Part shown: positions 14,522 through 21,161 of the stretch, in pieces
Layout of the letters: each line of letters begins with the position of its first letter
Numbering within the stretch: position 1 is the stretch's first letter
From: DAORIO01 sp035438585
Lineage (GTDB): Bacteria > Patescibacteriota > Minisyncoccia > Phycocordibacterales > UBA9973
Reading direction: 5' to 3'
Assembly (NCBI GenBank): GCA_035438585.1
Contig: DAORIO010000007.1
Coordinates: forward strand, 1-22,127
Length of the DNA stretch: 22,127 nucleotides
Notes under the pieces: generated by a model
Told to the model about the DNA's origin: nothing
The model's database searches: none
What the model saw: only the letters and a program-made list of their open reading frames with translations
Program-made: the position numbers and the translations under genes

Positions 14522-14550
14522 ATTTTATAGACTTGGAAGACTAAGTGCAA
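14522..14550 (-). promoter_or_regulatory. Promoter of dnaB-recR (leaderless)
   Basis: On the minus strand, TTGCAC (14550-14545), a 17 bp spacer and TAAAAT (14527-14522) end 6 nt (CAACCT) before the dnaB ATG. Both boxes and the spacing are good, which makes this one of the best-supported leaderless starts in the window. Confidence 0.75.
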
Positions 14551-14589
14551 TTTGTGTTCTGGGGCAAACAGGTGGAAAACCTTTTACTT

Positions 14590-14617
14590 TTGACAAAAAC
14601 ACAAAAATCGTTAGAAT
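14590..14617 (+). promoter_or_regulatory. Promoter of prs
   Basis: TTGACA (14590-14595), a 16 bp spacer and TAGAAT (14612-14617) predict transcription from about 14624. The leader would be about 29 nt, with no clear Shine-Dalgarno sequence. Confidence 0.7.
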
Positions 14618-14652
14618 TCAAGGCAAATAACGAACTTAAAAAACCGAAAACT

Positions 14653-15687
14653 ATGAAGAAAATTATGATTATTGCAGGAAGAACTCATCCTAAATTGGCT
14701 CAATCTATTTCTGACGAATTAAATGTAGAGGAGGCTCCTTTACAATTAACTAAAAGAATTATTAAAGATTTTAATAATGGAGAAATCAATCCTGAGGTTA
14801 AAGAAACGGTGGCTGGTGCGGAATTGTTTTTAATTCAAACATCTACCACCGGCAATGTTAATAATGATCTTCAGGAAACTCTTTTAATTATTGACGCGTT
14901 AAAACGCGCTCGATCTAAAAAAGTTTTTCTGGTTCAAGCACTCTATCCGTATGAAAGACAAGATCGTCGGGAAACAAACAGGAAAAACCGGCCTAAAAGG
15001 AAATCTATTGCTGCAAGAGTGATTGCCGATCAGTATATGTCGGTAAATTTGGATGGGATTATTACTGTAGAGCTTCATGCTGAACAGATTGAAGGTTTTT
15101 TTCCAAATAATTGCATAGTGGAAAACATCGATCCCTCAATTATTTTTAAGGATTATTTGTTAAAAGAAGGAATCATTAAGGAAATGTATGAGGGTAAAAA
15201 ACCTACAATTGTAGCACCTGACACTGGAGCTGCTACGCGCGCTAGGAATTTTTCTGAAATGCTTGGATTATCAGCCTATGCGATTATTGATAAAAATCGG
15301 ACAGCACCAGGTGTGAGTGAAGCAATGTATGTGATTGGTGATTGCAAAGATCGTGATTGTATTATTTATGACGACATGATTGATACAGGAACTACTGCAA
15401 TAAAATCTGCTGAAAAGTTGAAAGAAGAGGGAGCTAATAAGGTTTATTTACTTGCTGCTCATGGAGTTTTTTCTGGAAGCGCCATAGATAAATTGGCAAA
15501 TTCTTCATTTGAAAAAATCATAATTACTGATTCAGTTCCAAATCCGGCTGTCGATAAGTACCCTGGTAGATTTGTGGTTTTACCTCTTGCTGAAATGCTG
15601 GCTCAGGTTATAAGTAATATACATAACTCTGAATCACTGCAGCCAATTGTTAACACTGACCAAGAAGTTGAAGAAACTACTCAATAG
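14653..15687 (+). CDS. prs: Ribose-phosphate pyrophosphokinase (PRPP synthetase)
   Basis: Makes PRPP from ribose-5-phosphate and ATP for nucleotide and other syntheses; 344 aa. Visible motifs are the N-terminal IIAGRTHPKLAQSI, the ATP-site region YPYERQDRRE (about 99-107), LHAEQIEGFF (141-150) and the PRPP-binding loop YDDMIDTGTTA (239-249). The catalytic flexible loop between RQDRR and ARVIAD is about five residues longer than usual and strongly basic (ETNRKNRPKRKSIA). I chose the ATG at 14653: the frame stays open back to a GTG at 14545, but the promoter at 14590-14617 would then be inside the gene and the extra residues match nothing. A terminator follows. Confidence 0.95.
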   Translation: MKKIMIIAGRTHPKLAQSISDELNVEEAPLQLTKRIIKDFNNGEINPEVKETVAGAELFLIQTSTTGNVNNDLQETLLIIDALKRARSKKVFLVQALYPYERQDRRETNRKNRPKRKSIAARVIADQYMSVNLDGIITVELHAEQIEGFFPNNCIVENIDPSIIFKDYLLKEGIIKEMYEGKKPTIVAPDTGAATRARNFSEMLGLSAYAIIDKNRTAPGVSEAMYVIGDCKDRDCIIYDDMIDTGTTAIKSAEKLKEEGANKVYLLAAHGVFSGSAIDKLANSSFEKIIITDSVPNPAVDKYPGRFVVLPLAEMLAQVISNIHNSESLQPIVNTDQEVEETTQ

Positions 15688-15706
15688 TTTTTTAGGTTAT
15701 TGAACG

Positions 15707-15738
15707 AATCCGTATACAGAAATGTATGCGGGTTTTTT
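15707..15738 (+). terminator. Intrinsic terminator of prs
   Basis: CCGTATACA (15710-15718) pairs with TGTATGCGG (15723-15731), with one G-U pair, around a GAAA tetraloop. GGTTTTTTT follows. It lies just upstream of the trpS promoter. Confidence 0.85.
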
Positions 15739-15752
15739 TATTTCTTTGTATC

Positions 15753-15761
15753 TGCTAAAAT
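15753..15761 (+). promoter_or_regulatory. Extended -10 promoter of trpS (leaderless)
   Basis: TGC-TAAAAT (15753-15761) ends exactly 6 nt (CTCCTT) before the ATG at 15768. No -35 match was found; the T-run of the prs terminator occupies that place. Confidence 0.65.
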
Positions 15762-15767
15762 CTCCTT

Positions 15768-16721
15768 ATGTCAAAAGATAAGAAAATCCTACTTTCAGGA
15801 ATAAAACCGAGTGGGGAATTGCATATTGGAAATTATTTTGGAGCTCTAAAACAATTTGTCGATCTACAAGATGATTACAAATGTTTTTTTATGATTGCTG
15901 ATTATCACGCACTCAATACTCTGCAAGACGCCAAAGAAATGAAAGAAAATATTATAAATATCGCTCTTGATTATTTAGCCGTTGGCCTTGATCCTAAAAA
16001 AGCAGTTATCTTTAAACAATCAGATGTTTCAGCTCACACAGAACTTGCTTGGATTTTTGAAGCGATAACAACAATGCCTTATCTTATGCGCGCGCATGCT
16101 TTCAAAGACGCCGAAGCAAAAAATAAAGATTTAAATGTTGGAACTTTCAATTATCCAATGCTTATGGCATCCGACATTCTTTTGTATGATGTTGATGTTG
16201 TGCCTGTTGGTCAAGATCAAAAACAACACATTGAAATAGCTCGTGATACTGCCCAAAAATTTAATAACATATTTGAAACAGAGACATTTAAATTGCCAGA
16301 GTCTTTGATAATAGAATCTGTTGCGGTAGTTCCAGGGATCGATGGTCAGAAAATGTCTAAGAGTTATAAAAATACAATTCCTCTTTTTGCTGAAGACGAA
16401 GTTATTCAAAAATTGGTTATGTCTATCGTGACTGATTCAAGTGGTGGGCGACCAGAAAATGTTTATGCTATTCATAAACTATTTCGAGATGAAGAATATT
16501 TAGAAAATCTATACAAAGAACATGAAGGGAAGTATAAGGACTTAAAAGAAGCACTAGCCGAAGATATAAAGGCTTTCGTCAGACCTTTTAGAGAAAAAAG
16601 AGAAGAACTCGCTAAAAATATTTCATATGTTGAAAAGATTTTGGAAGAAGGAGGAAATCAAGCAAATACTGTTGCAATAAGTAAATTAATTGAAGCCAAA
16701 AAGGCGATCGGGGTGCTGTAA
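15768..16721 (+). CDS. trpS: Tryptophanyl-tRNA synthetase
   Basis: Class I synthetase charging tRNA-Trp, 317 aa, a normal bacterial length. It opens with the family motif LSGIKPSGELHIGNYFGAL (HIGN at 19-22). It contains MASDILLYDVDVVPVGQDQKQHIEIARD (about 133-160) and the intact KMSKS at 195-199 (DGQKMSKSYKN). Two short downstream genes follow in the same direction without a terminator (the next ATG is 1 bp after the stop), so trpS heads a three-gene operon. Confidence 0.97.
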   Translation: MSKDKKILLSGIKPSGELHIGNYFGALKQFVDLQDDYKCFFMIADYHALNTLQDAKEMKENIINIALDYLAVGLDPKKAVIFKQSDVSAHTELAWIFEAITTMPYLMRAHAFKDAEAKNKDLNVGTFNYPMLMASDILLYDVDVVPVGQDQKQHIEIARDTAQKFNNIFETETFKLPESLIIESVAVVPGIDGQKMSKSYKNTIPLFAEDEVIQKLVMSIVTDSSGGRPENVYAIHKLFRDEEYLENLYKEHEGKYKDLKEALAEDIKAFVRPFREKREELAKNISYVEKILEEGGNQANTVAISKLIEAKKAIGVL

Positions 16722-16722
16722 A

Positions 16723-17628
16723 ATGATAAATTTTGAAAGGGTTACAAAGTTTAATATCGAAGAAAAGATTCAAATTTTGGGACAAAATTTTTTAGACAAG
16801 GGTCAGTTTTTCGGGAGCGTAGTAGTTCTAGAAACGTTTTTAAATCGTAATAATAAAGAACTTTATATTGCATCAGATACGAAAAATAATTATTTAGTTT
16901 TGTTTAAAGTTCTAAAAAATGAATACCGGTTTTTATTTAGTGAACCAAATGAAGATTTCTTAAATAAGTTTAAAGAACAATTCGACCCAAGATATATTGG
17001 GGTAAATTTATTAAATAATAAATCAAAAAATAATATCTGCGGGATAGATCAAGAGCTCACTTTGGATGTTGATAAAATAATTTCTTCCGAGGATGCAGGT
17101 TTTAGAAAAGACCTCAATAGGTCTTTTAAGTATAATCAAAATATTGTTGTTTCTAAGTATTCATATGAGAAAGACATAGGTGATTTATTGAAATTTTTAG
17201 AAGAGTGGAGGTTTGCAAGAAGTGATGATGCTAATAAATATGCATTTATTGAAAACGACTTAAGCTTTTTGGTTGGTTATGGTGGGGAATCGTATGTTAA
17301 AGGAGTTATTATTAGGGATAATAGTAAGAATAAAATAATAGGATATTGTTTATTTATTCCTCAAACAAAGGATTTATGTATAAGTGTTTATAGTAAGGTG
17401 CTAAGAGGTTATGAAAATTTAGGGGTACTTTTGACATTTGAAAAGTGTAAGTATGTAAAAGAAGAGGGCTATAAAAAACTTAATTTAGGAAGTATTAATA
17501 ATGATTTTAAAAAATCCTTAGAATGGGCTGGAAATTTAAAAGAAGTTTTTTCAACAGAAATTTATAGGTTTTCACAAATGAAGTTTAAAAATACACCAGA
17601 AGAATATAGTACTTTATTATTGAGGTAA
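16723..17628 (+). CDS. Probable GNAT-fold / DUF2156-like acyl- or aminoacyl-transferase (301 aa)
   Basis: A weakly recognised protein. The C-terminal half (about 160-290) contains LLKFLEEWRFARSDD, SYVKGVIIRDNSKNKIIGYCLFIP and RGYENLGVLLTFEKCKYVKEEGYKKLNLGSINNDFKKSLEWAGN. This resembles the GNAT-like DUF2156 domain of phosphatidylglycerol lysyltransferases and related FemAB/LPG-synthase-like enzymes. No membrane helices are present. If correct, it may transfer an acyl or aminoacyl group; being right behind trpS makes an aminoacyl-tRNA donor tempting, but that is inference. The frame continues upstream into trpS; the ATG at 16723, 1 bp after the trpS stop, is chosen. The gene looks more AT-rich than its neighbours. 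Confidence 0.6.
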   Translation: MINFERVTKFNIEEKIQILGQNFLDKGQFFGSVVVLETFLNRNNKELYIASDTKNNYLVLFKVLKNEYRFLFSEPNEDFLNKFKEQFDPRYIGVNLLNNKSKNNICGIDQELTLDVDKIISSEDAGFRKDLNRSFKYNQNIVVSKYSYEKDIGDLLKFLEEWRFARSDDANKYAFIENDLSFLVGYGGESYVKGVIIRDNSKNKIIGYCLFIPQTKDLCISVYSKVLRGYENLGVLLTFEKCKYVKEEGYKKLNLGSINNDFKKSLEWAGNLKEVFSTEIYRFSQMKFKNTPEEYSTLLLR

Positions 17629-17635
17629 TTTTTTT

Positions 17636-17944
17636 ATGATCGGAATTTTTAGGGCAATTAAAATAGTAAGACAAATAAAAAATGGAACTTTTGATTCTCG
17701 CGAGTTTGCGGGACAAGAAGCGGGGGATTTGGCGACAGGGGTTTTAGATTTACCAATATTTTTGTTCGGCGCACTGGCATCTTTTTGTATAATTTTCGGA
17801 TTTACGTCTTTGTGGTTTGGCCCTATAATAATTCTCGGAATCTTCGGATTGTTTTTTCTCATTCCAGTTTTTATACTTCTCAAAATAAAAAAGAAAATTA
17901 CACAAGCGATAGAAAAGCAGATAAATAAAAAAACCGGAAACTAA
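17636..17944 (+). CDS. Small two-helix membrane protein of unknown function (102 aa)
   Basis: No family is recognised. The N-terminus is amphipathic and basic (MIGIFRAIKIVRQIKNG). Two hydrophobic segments follow, at about 39-60 (LPIFLFGALASFCIIFGFTSL) and 61-82 (WFGPIIILGIFGLFFLIPVFILL). A very basic C-terminal tail (KIKKKITQAIEKQINKKTGN) completes it. Topology is probably both ends in the cytoplasm. It follows the GNAT-like gene by 7 bp. GAGGT at 17622-17626, overlapping the end of that gene, lies about 10 nt before the ATG and is the only good Shine-Dalgarno match in the window. The stop overlaps a strong hairpin. Confidence 0.7.
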   Translation: MIGIFRAIKIVRQIKNGTFDSREFAGQEAGDLATGVLDLPIFLFGALASFCIIFGFTSLWFGPIIILGIFGLFFLIPVFILLKIKKKITQAIEKQINKKTGN

Positions 17945-17971
17945 CGTTTCCGGTTGCCAATCAGTATTGGC
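17932..17971 (+). other. Two adjacent perfect hairpins at the end of the trpS operon
   Basis: The first stem is AACCGGAAAC (17932-17941) with GTTTCCGGTT (17946-17955), loop TAAC; it spans the stop codon of the 102-aa gene. The second begins on the next base: GCCAAT (17956-17961) with ATTGGC (17966-17971), loop CAGT. No T-run follows, so this is not a textbook intrinsic terminator. It may be a 3' mRNA-stabilising or processing structure, or a terminator of another kind. Confidence 0.6.
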
Positions 17972-18032
17972 GAACTTTCTGAGGCCCCACACATTTATCT
18001 GATTGAAACTAAATTGCAACTTTTTTAAGTAT

Positions 18033-18053
18033 TTTGTCAATAAATTGGACAAA
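18033..18053. promoter_or_regulatory. Imperfect inverted repeat upstream of the M16 peptidase promoter
   Basis: TTTGTC (18033-18038) and GACAAA (18048-18053) form 6-bp arms, extendable by AA/TT with one bulge. They lie 8 bp before the -35 box at 18062. It could be a regulator binding site; this is inference. The rest of the 170-bp gap holds only the tandem hairpins and the promoter. Confidence 0.35.
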
Positions 18054-18061
18054 TATTGTTT

Positions 18062-18090
18062 TTGACACTATCTAGTTTTTGTGTTAGTAT
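18062..18090 (+). promoter_or_regulatory. Promoter of the M16 peptidase gene
   Basis: Consensus TTGACA (18062-18067), a 17 bp spacer and TAGTAT (18085-18090) predict a start near 18097. The leader would be about 18 nt of mostly A, without a Shine-Dalgarno sequence. Confidence 0.75.
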
Positions 18091-18114
18091 ATAAAAAAAC
18101 TAAAAACCTTAAAA

Positions 18115-19386
18115 ATGAAAATAAAAGATCTTTATGCTGAATTTCGGCACGAAAAACTTGAAAACGGTTTGTCTATTTACCATTTAAAAACAGACGATAA
18201 TTTTACTTATGTAACATTTAATTTTAATTCTGGAGGGTCTTCTGATCCACTAGGAAGAGAGGGAACTGCTCATTTTGTTGAACATTTGATTGGTGAAAAA
18301 GCTCCGATATCCAAAGAGGCACTTCAAAAACTCTTTGAAAATTCCGGTGGCGATGCCATGCTAGGTACAACTTGGAGTTTTATGACACGTTATTCATTTA
18401 AGATTCCAACAAGAAAGGATTTACTGCAAACAAGTCTTTTTCTTTTTGGAGAAATGTTGCTTAAGGGAAAGATTGTTTCCGGAGTTGAAAAACATCGACA
18501 AATAATCTTGAATGAATACACTAGAAGGAATTCACTTGAGGAAATTTATAATGTTTGGAAAGATATCTATTCAAAAGTATTTCCGGGAACATTTTGTTCA
18601 AGGGCTTTGAGTTCATTGGGTACGACAGATTTTATTAATTCTGCCACCAAAGAAGAGCTAAACGAATTTTATCAGAAACATTATATTCTTGAGAATATGA
18701 ATATAGTTTCCTGTGGTAATTTGGATTTCAATGAGATGAAGGAGATTGTCTTAAATTCTGTATTCGGAGAGGCTACTCCTTTAAGTGGTATTTCTATTAA
18801 AAAAAATAATGAAGTATTACTACAACCATTTAAACATACAGAAAATACTTTTAATTATTCTTTTAGTGAAATTACTAAAAGTGAAACCAAACTCACTTCT
18901 TGTGGTTATAATGCCTATGCTTTATTGCCTTACGACACAGAAAAGCCTGCCGGCTTAATTCTATCTAGAATGTTGTCGGAAGCATTGTTCAGTGAAATTC
19001 GTGAAAAACAGAATAAGACTTATGATATCCATGCTGAGCATCGGTTCGACAAAGAAGCAAATTACATAAGTATTAACTGCAAGTCCTTTGAATCAAAATT
19101 TTACGGAGAAATAATTGATTCTATTTTAAATGTTATTGATACCTTAGAAGATAATGAAGAATTATTCTTGTCTGCTATTAATAAAGGTAGGAATATTATT
19201 TTTATGAATGAAGCTTCTAGTTCAACAGTTGTTAATGGCGCAAGTGAAGAAATTGCTCTTTATGGAAGAATTGTTAAATGGAGTGAATTTCTGGATTTCT
19301 ACGATTCAGTTAGTATGAATGATATTAATAATCTTTTAAAATATGTGAAAGGAAATTATCTTTTCCATGTCTTATCTAAGCCGTAA
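18115..19386 (+). CDS. M16-family zinc metallopeptidase (423 aa)
   Basis: Insulinase/processing-peptidase-like protein. The inverted zinc motif HxxEH is H53-F-V-E56-H57 in EGTAHFVEHLIGE. The third ligand is Glu134 (ILNEYTRR), at the usual spacing of about 76 residues, so the protein should be catalytically active. Length and two-domain layout match M16B half-molecules of about 420 aa, which often work as pairs; only one copy is in this window. No signal peptide is visible, so it is probably cytoplasmic and may clear peptides. It has its own promoter and terminator and stands alone. The second half contains a conserved-looking LSRMLSEALFSEIREKQNKTYD segment. Confidence 0.93.
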   Translation: MKIKDLYAEFRHEKLENGLSIYHLKTDDNFTYVTFNFNSGGSSDPLGREGTAHFVEHLIGEKAPISKEALQKLFENSGGDAMLGTTWSFMTRYSFKIPTRKDLLQTSLFLFGEMLLKGKIVSGVEKHRQIILNEYTRRNSLEEIYNVWKDIYSKVFPGTFCSRALSSLGTTDFINSATKEELNEFYQKHYILENMNIVSCGNLDFNEMKEIVLNSVFGEATPLSGISIKKNNEVLLQPFKHTENTFNYSFSEITKSETKLTSCGYNAYALLPYDTEKPAGLILSRMLSEALFSEIREKQNKTYDIHAEHRFDKEANYISINCKSFESKFYGEIIDSILNVIDTLEDNEELFLSAINKGRNIIFMNEASSSTVVNGASEEIALYGRIVKWSEFLDFYDSVSMNDINNLLKYVKGNYLFHVLSKP

Positions 19387-19390
19387 GGTT

Positions 19391-19422
19391 AAAGCCCCGT
19401 CAAACATGTCGGGGCTTTTTTA
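19391..19422 (+). terminator. Intrinsic terminator of the M16 peptidase gene
   Basis: AAAGCCCCG (19391-19399) pairs with CGGGGCTTT (19410-19418) around a 10-nt loop. A T-run follows, 5 bp after the stop codon. Confidence 0.9.
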
Positions 19423-19424
19423 TT

Positions 19425-19452
19425 TTGACAAAAAATGGCAAAGTATTAGACT
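19425..19452 (+). promoter_or_regulatory. Promoter of the candidate ncRNA
   Basis: Consensus TTGACA (19425-19430), a 16 bp spacer and TAGACT (19447-19452) follow directly on the previous terminator. The predicted start is about 19458-19460. No coding frame of useful length follows. Confidence 0.7.
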
Positions 19453-19458
19453 GAGAGC

Positions 19459-19724
19459 GGATTCATTGCTTGATACATAAAGCGATTAAAGGCCTTAACC
19501 TTCAAGAAGACAGACGTGTTAACTTGAGATTTTGGTTAAGTTGAAGTGTTGATTGTTTCGTAAGTAGTGAATAGCCAAAGCGGACCAAAACGATCAAATT
19601 ATCTTTTAGCAAGTACTTATGATTAAGTGTCTTAAGCCGGTACAGGTTGAATCCTTAATGGTGTGCTTTTAGATAACGCTACAGTGCTGGAATCCAACCG
19701 GAAGCTTTTGCTTCCGGTTTTTTT
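19459..19724 (+). ncRNA. Candidate structured non-coding RNA of about 265 nt, class unknown
   Basis: This gene-free stretch has its own promoter and a strong terminator, and is visibly richer in G+C than the surrounding intergenic DNA. Seen structures: GGATTC (19459-19464) at the 5' end can pair with GAATCC at 19690-19695, closing the molecule; a second GAATCC at 19649-19654 competes. Other stems are ATTGCTT (19465-19471) with AAGCGAT (19480-19486); CTTAACC-TTCAAG (19494-19506) with CTTGAG (19523-19528) and GGTTAAG (19534-19540); and AAG-ACTTA with TAAGT-CTT (19611-19633). I found no RNase P (GAGGAAAGUCC), SRP (GGAAGGAAGCAG-type), tmRNA (tRNA-like ends, ALAA tag) or T-box signature. A 6S-like RNA is possible. 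The function is unknown. Confidence 0.65.
19696..19724 (+). terminator. Intrinsic terminator of the candidate ncRNA
   Basis: A perfect 10-bp stem, AACCGGAAGC (19696-19705) with GCTTCCGGTT (19710-19719), has a TTTT loop and ends in a T-run. It starts 1 nt after the 3' strand of the ncRNA closing stem. Confidence 0.92.
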
Positions 19725-19726
19725 AT

Positions 19727-19800
19727 ACTTCGCAAAGCTCAGCACAAGTGTTCCCTTGTTTTCCAAAATAGCCCTTTTTGCTTCGACAAGCTCAGTATAA
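19727..19800 (+). repeat. Two copies of a REP-like CTTCG(A)CAAGCTCAG repeat
   Basis: CTTCGCAAAGCTCAG (19728-19742) and CTTCGACAAGCTCAG (19781-19795) are near-identical direct repeats about 53 bp apart. Sequences of the type CTTCGACAAGCTCAG occur as dispersed intergenic repeats in many environmental bacterial genomes (general knowledge, not checked here). The second copy ends 10 bp before the aspS -10 region. Confidence 0.6.
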
Positions 19801-19802
19801 AT

Positions 19803-19811
19803 TGATAATAT
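19803..19811 (+). promoter_or_regulatory. Possible extended -10 promoter of aspS-scpAB
   Basis: TGA-TAATAT (19803-19811) ends 8 nt before the ATG at 19820, giving a leader of at most 1-3 nt. TATAAA at 19796-19801 is an alternative. No -35 match is evident because the REP-like repeat lies upstream. Confidence 0.45.
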
Positions 19812-19819
19812 GTAAGTCT

Positions 19820-21157
19820 ATGCAAAGAATAATGATTTCTGATTTATCCTCAAAAAAAGGTGAGGAAGTACTTATAAAATGTTGGGTTGATGTTCGGCGC
19901 GACCAAGGAAAAATGGTTTTTTTTGATTTTCGAGATATGAGCGGAAAGGTTCAAGGAGTGGTGCTTCCGGGATCTTCTGCTATTGAAATTGCAAAAGAGG
20001 TCCGCGATGAATTCGTAGTTGCAATCAAAGGAAAAGTAAACGAACGCCCAGAAAGAAACCGCCAAGCGGACAAAATAAATGGAGACATCGAACTTGAAGT
20101 GCTTGAAATTGAAATAATAACTAAAGCTCAAGATTTGCCATTTGCTCTTGATTCCGAATTAAATTTAGATACACTTTTGGATTATAGACCTTATACACTT
20201 AGGCGCGCTCGAGAACAGGCTATCTTTAAGGTTCAGCATAATATATTACTCGCATTTAGAGAATTTTTAATTCAAAAAGGTTTTAAAGAATTCCGTGCTC
20301 CAGCTATTGTCGGTGGTGACGCAGAGGGAGGTACAGAAGTATTTAAATTTGATTATTTCTATGGGCATACTGGTTATTTGGCAACTAGTCCGCAATTATA
20401 CAAACAAATGATGGTTGGTGTATTTGAAAGAGTTTTTACTGTGACAAATGTTTTCCGTGCAGAAAAACATTCTACAGCAAGACATCTAAATGAGTATACT
20501 TCTCTTGATTTAGAGATGGGATTTATTGATAGTCCAAAAGATATTATGAAGATGGAGACAGAACTTTTGATTTATGTCACCGCGCATCTCAAAAAAACAT
20601 GTGCAGAAGAGTTTAAAATATTAGAAGCTAATTTCCCATTAATTCCAGAAGGTTCTGAAATTTTTCCGATGATGAAACTTTCTGAAGCCCAACAGTTAAT
20701 TACTAAAGAAACTGGTGTTGATTGTACACAGGAACCAGATTTGAGCCCTGAACATGAACGTTGGTTGTGTGAGTATTCAAAGAAAGAATTTAACTCTGAT
20801 TTTATTTTCATAACTAACTACCCTAGAACTAAAAGACCATTTTATGCCATGGACGATGAAGAAAATGATGGTACTACAAAATGTTTTGACCTTTTGTTTA
20901 GAGGTTTGGAATTAATATCAGGAAACCAACGAGAGCATAGATATGATTTGTTGGTGGAGAAAATGAAATGGAAAGGTCTTGATCCAGAAAAGTTTTCTTT
21001 TTACTTGCAAGCATTCAAGTATGGAATCCCACCACACGGTGGTTTGGGTATGGGACTTGAAAGACTCACTGCTCGATTTTTAAATCTGCCAAATATAAAA
21101 GAAGCTACACTATTTCCTCGTGATATAAATAGAATTGATAAGTTATTGTCTGAATAA
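19820..21157 (+). CDS. aspS: Aspartyl-tRNA synthetase, archaeal-type (probably non-discriminating Asp/Asn)
   Basis: Class IIb synthetase, 445 aa. The length and the absence of the GAD insertion of bacterial AspRS (about 590 aa) mark it as the archaeal/eukaryotic type. An N-terminal OB-fold anticodon domain covers about 1-100 (IKCWVDVRRDQGKMVFFDFRD). The catalytic domain has EGGTEVF, TSPQLYKQMM, motif 2 FRAEKHSTARHLNEY, LISGNQREHRYD and motif 3 PPHGGLGMGLERL. The position that is Trp in discriminating and His in some non-discriminating archaeal-type enzymes is Asp24 here, so specificity for tRNA-Asn cannot be read off. The frame extends upstream to a TTG in the repeat; the ATG at 19820 fits the family and the promoter. 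scpA follows after 4 bp. Confidence 0.95.
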   Translation: MQRIMISDLSSKKGEEVLIKCWVDVRRDQGKMVFFDFRDMSGKVQGVVLPGSSAIEIAKEVRDEFVVAIKGKVNERPERNRQADKINGDIELEVLEIEIITKAQDLPFALDSELNLDTLLDYRPYTLRRAREQAIFKVQHNILLAFREFLIQKGFKEFRAPAIVGGDAEGGTEVFKFDYFYGHTGYLATSPQLYKQMMVGVFERVFTVTNVFRAEKHSTARHLNEYTSLDLEMGFIDSPKDIMKMETELLIYVTAHLKKTCAEEFKILEANFPLIPEGSEIFPMMKLSEAQQLITKETGVDCTQEPDLSPEHERWLCEYSKKEFNSDFIFITNYPRTKRPFYAMDDEENDGTTKCFDLLFRGLELISGNQREHRYDLLVEKMKWKGLDPEKFSFYLQAFKYGIPPHGGLGMGLERLTARFLNLPNIKEATLFPRDINRIDKLLSE

Positions 21158-21161
21158 TTAC

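Noticed and set aside
14545..14652. 36-codon N-terminal extension of prs from a GTG start
   Set aside because: The prs promoter (14590-14617) lies inside it, the extra residues match no PRPP synthetase, and the GTG overlaps the dnaB -35 box.
17750..18052. Open frame on the minus strand opposite the 102-aa gene
   Set aside because: It is a shadow frame over a better-supported gene and the tandem hairpins; its start lies in AT-rich intergenic DNA with no promoter evidence.
19459..19724. tmRNA, RNase P RNA, SRP RNA or T-box leader of aspS
   Set aside because: No tRNA-like ends or tag frame, no GAGGAAAGUCC core, no SRP GGAA-tetraloop domain and no T-box antiterminator motif; a terminator separates it from aspS. 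A T-loop-like GGTTGAATCC at 19645-19654 has no matching arm.
19778..19819. TTG start for aspS inside the REP-like repeat
   Set aside because: The 14 extra residues come from repeat sequence and the predicted -10 box lies downstream of that TTG.
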